Part shown: one piece after another, positions 17,054-20,200 of the stretch | Position numbering within the stretch: position 1 is the stretch's first letter | How the letters are laid out: every line of letters starts with the position of its first letter | Source of the DNA: JAUZPB01 sp037140715 | GTDB lineage: Bacteria; Bacteroidota; Ignavibacteria; Ignavibacteriales; SURF-24 | DNA: 20,200 nt | Direction of reading: 5' to 3' | NCBI GenBank assembly: GCA_037140715.1 | Contig: JBAXDX010000053.1 | Span: 1-20,200 of the forward strand | The notes under the pieces: generated by a model | What the model was told of the DNA's origin: nothing | Seen by the model: the letters and a program-made list of their open reading frames with translations, nothing else | Database searches by the model: none | Program-made: the position numbers and the translations under genes

Positions 17054-17713
17054 TTATTTTATCAGAAGCATTTTTTGGGAAGCCGTATAGCTACCGGATT
17101 GTATCTTATAATAATAAATCCCTGCGCTTAAACGGCTGCCGTCAAAGCTGACAGTATATGAACCCGCTTCCTGTGCCATATTCACTAAGGTCGCCACCAG
17201 TCTGCCCAGCACATCATATACTTTTACTGTTACATTTGAAGAGTTTGGGATTGAATAAGATATTACCGTGGTTGGATTGAACGGATTCGGATAGTTCTGT
17301 TCCAGCGAAAAGCCCCTGTGCCAGCCTGTGCCGGCTTCTATTGCCGCGGAGTATTTATATTTCCCGTCTGTGTCCGTCTGCTTTAACCGGTACAGATATT
17401 TCCCGTCTGCGGGATTCTGGTCAGTAAAGCTGTAATTGTTGGGAGAGTTGCTGTTGCCATGGCCGGGAACAAAGCCTGTCTTTTCCCAGATAATATTTGT
17501 TTTGTCTGCTTTCTGTACGGCTTTTTCAATTTCAAAGCCGTAGTTGTTCACTTCCGTAGCTGTTGTCCATTTTAGCAAGACAGAATTTTCGCTTACCATT
17601 GCGGTAAAGGATGTCAGTTCAACCGGCAGGACTCCCGGCTGGGATGTGCCCACTCCGATGCCTGCATAAAGCTGAACAGCCGATAAAATCAATAACGTAA
17701 TTAGTTTTTTCAT
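17054..17713 (-). CDS. Small secreted protein with T9SS type A sorting domain
   Basis: The 219-residue product has a signal peptide (about residues 1-18), then LPVELTSFTA and a fibronectin-like segment (EVNNYGFEIEK, YLYRLKQTD). A complete type IX secretion sorting domain (about 135-219) follows, with LEQNYPNPFNPTTVISYSIP, VKVYDVLGRLVATLV and LSAGIYYYKI. These parts normally form the C-terminal end of much larger surface proteins. Here they make up almost the whole protein. AGAGG lies just before the ATG. It is the first gene of the operon with the FISUMP protein. It may be a stand-alone surface protein or the residue of a larger one that lost its passenger region. Confidence 0.9.
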   Translation of the reverse strand: MKKLITLLILSAVQLYAGIGVGTSQPGVLPVELTSFTAMVSENSVLLKWTTATEVNNYGFEIEKAVQKADKTNIIWEKTGFVPGHGNSNSPNNYSFTDQNPADGKYLYRLKQTDTDGKYKYSAAIEAGTGWHRGFSLEQNYPNPFNPTTVISYSIPNSSNVTVKVYDVLGRLVATLVNMAQEAGSYTVSFDGSRLSAGIYYYKIQSGSYTASQKMLLIK

Positions 17714-18087
17714 ACGATTACCTCTGAAATATTAGTTTATGATATAGTAACTTTAACGGAAATAATGTTAATAAATAAAATCGATTTATGCAATAAATAT
17801 TTTTGATGATTGTTAATAACTCATTTTACTCAAAAATATCAGAAGCATGGTCATAAAGGCAAAACCGGGGGAAAGCCTGTCCCCGGACAGCCCCCCGGAT
17901 ATAGCGTTTTCGTTTAACCGGAGATTCGGAAGTGTAATATCTGGAGGTGAATTACAGTTGTGTTTAAGAATTGCCTGATATAAAGTGTAATGTGCAATGA
18001 AATCGTAATCTTCTTAATAGCTTATTGTTGTAATAGTTCAAGGGAAAAGAGAATTTTAGTAAAAGAAATAAAGCATATCCGCATGAA
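17714..18087. other. Intergenic region between the T9SS gene and the IS3 remnant
   Basis: The 374 bases include the AT-rich leader of the minus-strand operon (17714-17830), where its promoter should lie, although no clear consensus is visible. A GC-rich hairpin lies at 17865-17886. The part next to the transposase tail (about 18000-18087) would contain the right end of the insertion sequence. I did not find a matching inverted end. Confidence 0.5.
17861..17886 (-). terminator. Possible minus-strand terminator
   Basis: CCGGGG (17865-17870) pairs with CCCCGG (17881-17886) around a 10-base loop. Read on the minus strand the stem is followed by TTTT. It would separate any transcript from the IS3/DUF2461 remnants from the T9SS-FISUMP operon. 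The T-run is short, so the call is tentative. Confidence 0.35.
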
Positions 18088-18273
18088 TTAAGAAGCGAGT
18101 CTGTTAATAGTTCTGTTCTTTCCGGCTTTCTGTAATTTATATTCCCGAACGTTTAGTTTTTCGTCAATCGTGTTGAGAAGAAAGTCACCGGGAGTCAGAT
18201 AATATAAGGAGCTGTGTAGTCTCTTATTGTTATAAAACCCGATATATTGAGTTATCCGTCTTCTGGCATCAGC
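18088..18273 (-). pseudogene. IS3-family transposase, C-terminal remnant
   Basis: Read on the minus strand, 61 codons ending in the TAA at 18088-18090 give ADARRRITQYIGFYNNKRLH followed by SSLYYLTPGDF. This matches the end of the IS3-family integrase core (the Y-I-x-x-FYN-x-x-R-x-H-S-x-L-x-Y-x-TP-x-x-F pattern), which includes part of the last catalytic helix region. The rest of the transposase (DDE core and OrfA) is missing: the frame closes at a TAA about 20 bases upstream. The element is therefore dead. It abuts a broken DUF2461 gene, so it may mark the insertion and deletion that damaged that gene. Confidence 0.82.
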
Positions 18274-18291
18274 AGATATAATAAAAATGAA

Positions 18292-18562
18292 TTAAAATAA
18301 GTCCGGCATTCCGAAATTATCTTCGAATTCATCGAGCATTTCAAGCGGATTTGGGAAGGCGGCAAAACAATATACAGGTAGAGGCGGTTAAAGAACTGCC
18401 CCATTTCCACAACAAACGAGCGGGCAGACTCTGCACGAGGGAAGTTTGATAACGGTTGCGGTTCTTATTAAACCACTCGGAATTGTTATTATCCCTTAAA
18501 TCCTGAAGGAATTTAAAAGCATCTGTCGAAAATCCATTGAACGGTCCAATTGTTTCTTTCAA
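18292..18562 (-). pseudogene. Truncated, frameshifted DUF2461 gene
   Basis: From a TTG at 18562 the minus strand reads FNGFSTDAFKFLQDLRDNNN and SEWFNKNRNRYQ, which is the N-terminal end of DUF2461 proteins (normally about 220 residues, function unknown). Around 18425-18435 the frame breaks. The continuation ARSFVVEMGQFFNRLY is in another frame, which points to a one-base insertion or deletion. A third frame then reads FPNPLEMLDEFEDNFGMPDL to a TAA at 18292-18294, whose origin I do not recognise. The remaining domain is absent. The original frame alone gives 73 residues (18341-18562). The start overlaps the stop of the outer-membrane protein gene by 4 bases, so the intact gene was probably its operon partner. 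Confidence 0.75.
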
Positions 18563-19200
18563 TACATAATCCCAAGATTTAAAGTCAGATAAAAGCCACC
18601 CAGATCATTCATATACCTGTTCTTCAGTCCTTCCACTCCGTTATTGAAAAAATGAATTATATAATATCTAAGGTTAAGTCCAAGCAAATTCGCTTTATCC
18701 GGTCCAAAATTAGCTCCTATTCCAAAATATCCGCCTAATGTAAACCTTGCCTGCGCTTTCTTAAAGGAGGAGAAAAATTCATAATCATAAGGCGTGGTAA
18801 CAACCATTGAAGGACCGATACCGGCATTTATATATGGTCTGAGATTATCAGTAACTGAATTTTCAAGGAGTCTTTGCTGAAGTCCGAAGTTAAGCGGCAT
18901 CAGGAATATTCTGTTCTTTTTTCCAATAACAGTTGAATTGCCGAAATAGTCAAAGTATTCAACTTCTTTTTCATCTTTAGATTCAGAAACAGAAAAATCT
19001 GTAAAACCCGTCAGGGCAGTAGTAAAATTATACCGGTAGAAAGTCCCGAGTCCAAAGCCTCCTTCTCCGAACATAAAATCAATTCCCCAGGAATTAACGG
19101 GAAAAGTTTCAGGCAGTTTTTCAGGAGCCAATTCTCCAATTCTCTGAGCGCTGGTTGTAAGCATGGGCAGTAATAAAATTAATATCAGTAAAGTTTTCAT
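18559..19200 (-). CDS. Outer-membrane beta-barrel protein, hypothetical
   Basis: This 213-residue protein has a signal peptide (about residues 1-18, ending TTSAQ). The mature part has alternating strands rich in glycine and aromatic residues, such as FGEGGFGLGTFYRYNF, YINAGIGPSMVV and FTLGGYFGIGANFG. It ends with the strand GGFYLTLNLGIMY, as expected for a small eight- to ten-stranded porin-like or OmpA-like barrel. No enzyme motif is seen, and I cannot name a subfamily. An AAGAAG ribosome-binding site precedes the ATG. It lies immediately upstream of the DUF2461 remnant on the same strand, with a 4-base overlap. Confidence 0.75.
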   Translation of the reverse strand: MKTLLILILLLPMLTTSAQRIGELAPEKLPETFPVNSWGIDFMFGEGGFGLGTFYRYNFTTALTGFTDFSVSESKDEKEVEYFDYFGNSTVIGKKNRIFLMPLNFGLQQRLLENSVTDNLRPYINAGIGPSMVVTTPYDYEFFSSFKKAQARFTLGGYFGIGANFGPDKANLLGLNLRYYIIHFFNNGVEGLKNRYMNDLGGFYLTLNLGIMY

Positions 19201-19305
19201 GATTTCTTCTTATCATTTAATATTCATTACAAAATAACCGGCAGTCAGCTTTATTAATGCGAACTTAATAAATAATATGAACTTTTACAGCTGTTGCAGG
19301 TAAAT

Positions 19306-19471
19306 TGTCAGAACTGTGATTCATTTGATTATGATGATTTTTATGATAACGCATATCATCAGCTACTTTATCTTAATCCATTAATCCGTGATTCAGATTT
19401 CTATGGTAACGCAGTCAGTATGAAATGAATCATGGTTAATCATTTTAATCACAAGAATCACAGTTCTGACA
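19306..19471. repeat. 166-bp palindromic intergenic repeat
   Basis: TGTCAGAACTGTGATTC (19306-19322) is the exact reverse complement of 19455-19471. The similarity continues inward for about 25 more bases with mismatches (GATTATGATGAT-type sequence). A partial direct repeat of TTTTTATGATAACGCA and TTTCTATGGTAACGCA lies inside. It sits between two minus-strand genes and has no coding potential. It looks like an interspersed, possibly REP- or RAYT-related, repeat. I recall similar AT-rich GATTATGATGATT repeats between genes in this bacterial group, but copy number cannot be checked from one window. Confidence 0.7.
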
Positions 19472-19490
19472 TTTTTGCCGGGGAAATTAG

Positions 19491-20057
19491 CTATGCTACC
19501 GGAATAGTAAAATAAAAAGTACTTCCCTTTCCCTTCCCGCTTTCCACCCGGATTCTGCCACCATGCTTTTCTACAAATTCTTTACAGAGCAGCAACCCTA
19601 AACCCGTACTTGATTCACCGTCCGTGCCTTTACGTCCTACTTTTTCGTCCACCTTAAATAACTTTTGAGATAAATCTTCTGACATTCCGATACCGCTGTC
19701 GGTTACTGATATTTCCATCATGTTATTTTCTGTTTCTGCTGCCCTGACTATTACTTTGCCTCCCTGCCTGGTAAACTTTACTGCATTTGACAAAAGATTA
19801 CGCAGAATAGTATTAAGCATAGCCTCATCTGCGTGAACAGTACAGGCAAAATCAAACTCATTTTTCGCGTCCTGTTCAACATCTGCTTTTAATAAGAGAC
19901 AGGCTGTAAGCGTCAGCAGTAGCCCGCCCGTCAGTAAAGCTAAAGCCGTCCATATTTGCTTACCTGCCGGTTGCCGGACTGATTTTGTTTTAAGAAATTT
20001 TCTTATGAAATTAAAGACAGGATTTAATCCGGAATTGTCAGAATTACCAATTGACAT
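19491..20057 (-). CDS. Histidine-kinase remnant: N-terminal anchor fused to HATPase domain
   Basis: The 188-residue product has a cytoplasmic N-terminus, one membrane segment (about 36-56) and a short stretch ADVEQDAKNEFDFAC that resembles the beginning of a CHASE sensor domain. At about residue 72 it passes straight into a complete HATPase domain (75-185). The N box is NLLSNAVKFT (N87-T96), the G1 box DSGIGMS, the F box KLFKV and the G2 box STGLGLLL. The CHASE body, any PAS domain and the HisKA domain with its phospho-acceptor histidine are missing, so it cannot be a conventional autokinase. An in-frame internal deletion (near 19842-19845) of a CHASE-type sensor kinase best explains it. An AGAGGA ribosome-binding site remains before the ATG. 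Confidence 0.85.
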   Translation of the reverse strand: MSIGNSDNSGLNPVFNFIRKFLKTKSVRQPAGKQIWTALALLTGGLLLTLTACLLLKADVEQDAKNEFDFACTVHADEAMLNTILRNLLSNAVKFTRQGGKVIVRAAETENNMMEISVTDSGIGMSEDLSQKLFKVDEKVGRKGTDGESSTGLGLLLCKEFVEKHGGRIRVESGKGKGSTFYFTIPVA

Positions 20058-20200
20058 ACAATCCTCTTTGTTTAGAATTAGAATATTTTGATTTTAAGCT
20101 CCACGACCGGTCACAGCATAGCGGCTTCAATACGTTTTGTCTGGAATTGTTACCACATCTGCACGCAACTTACTATATATTTCTTTAAAAAACATCGGTA
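20058..20200. other. Upstream region of the kinase remnant
   Basis: This short AT-rich region probably holds the promoter of the minus-strand kinase gene. On the minus strand a frame is open from the window edge to a TGA at 20127-20129, giving about 24 codons (ending RADVVTIPDKTY). It could be the end of a gene outside the window, but it is too short to judge. Confidence 0.3.

Noticed and set aside
1..20200. CRISPR array, integrated prophage or known defence cassette
   Set aside because: No regularly spaced short repeats, cas genes, phage structural genes or defence genes are seen; the tyrosine recombinase is of the housekeeping Xer type.

Overview
The window looks like a chromosomal stretch from a Bacteroidota/Chlorobi-type bacterium, most likely of the Ignavibacteria. 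The grounds are a type IX secretion sorting domain with the NYPNPFNPTT-type signature, a Wzi-like outer-membrane protein, long CxxCH cytochromes, a FISUMP-domain lipoprotein-like secreted protein, and the linkage of an xerC/D-type recombinase, hpf and hprK. The placement is inferred from recognised families; no search was run.

Layout. Bases 1-1247 hold the 3' part of a multihaem cytochrome c with 17 CxxCH motifs, built on a 142-residue repeat. Next come a THUMP-domain 23S rRNA methyltransferase-like gene and a TlpA-like thioredoxin protein. After a 429-base gap, a dense plus-strand run (4405-15369) carries a GT2 glycosyltransferase, a Wzi-like barrel, an S41 protease, a DUF3108 protein, a gamma carbonic anhydrase-like protein, ybeY, DUF494/Smg, topA, an xerC/D recombinase, hpf and hprK. 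Many neighbours overlap or lie within 20 bases, which suggests one or a few operons. They combine envelope building with ribosome maturation and hibernation, DNA topology and chromosome-dimer resolution, and HPr phosphorylation. A tRNA-Ser(GCU) and a terminator close this conserved block.

Beyond the tRNA (15.6-20.2 kb) the character changes. Genes switch to the minus strand, gaps are long, and traces of mobile DNA appear: a 117-bp MITE-like element with 19-bp perfect inverted ends, an IS3-family transposase tail, a truncated and frameshifted DUF2461 gene, a 166-bp palindromic intergenic repeat, and a histidine-kinase gene that has apparently lost its sensor and phospho-acceptor domains by an in-frame internal deletion. 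Two small secreted proteins (a FISUMP protein and a bare T9SS sorting-domain protein) form a two-gene operon there, and an outer-membrane barrel gene lies upstream of the DUF2461 remnant.

I found no convincing complete new system. The most unusual items are the collapsed kinase, the palindromic repeat, the MITE-like element and the pair of hairpins inside hprK.
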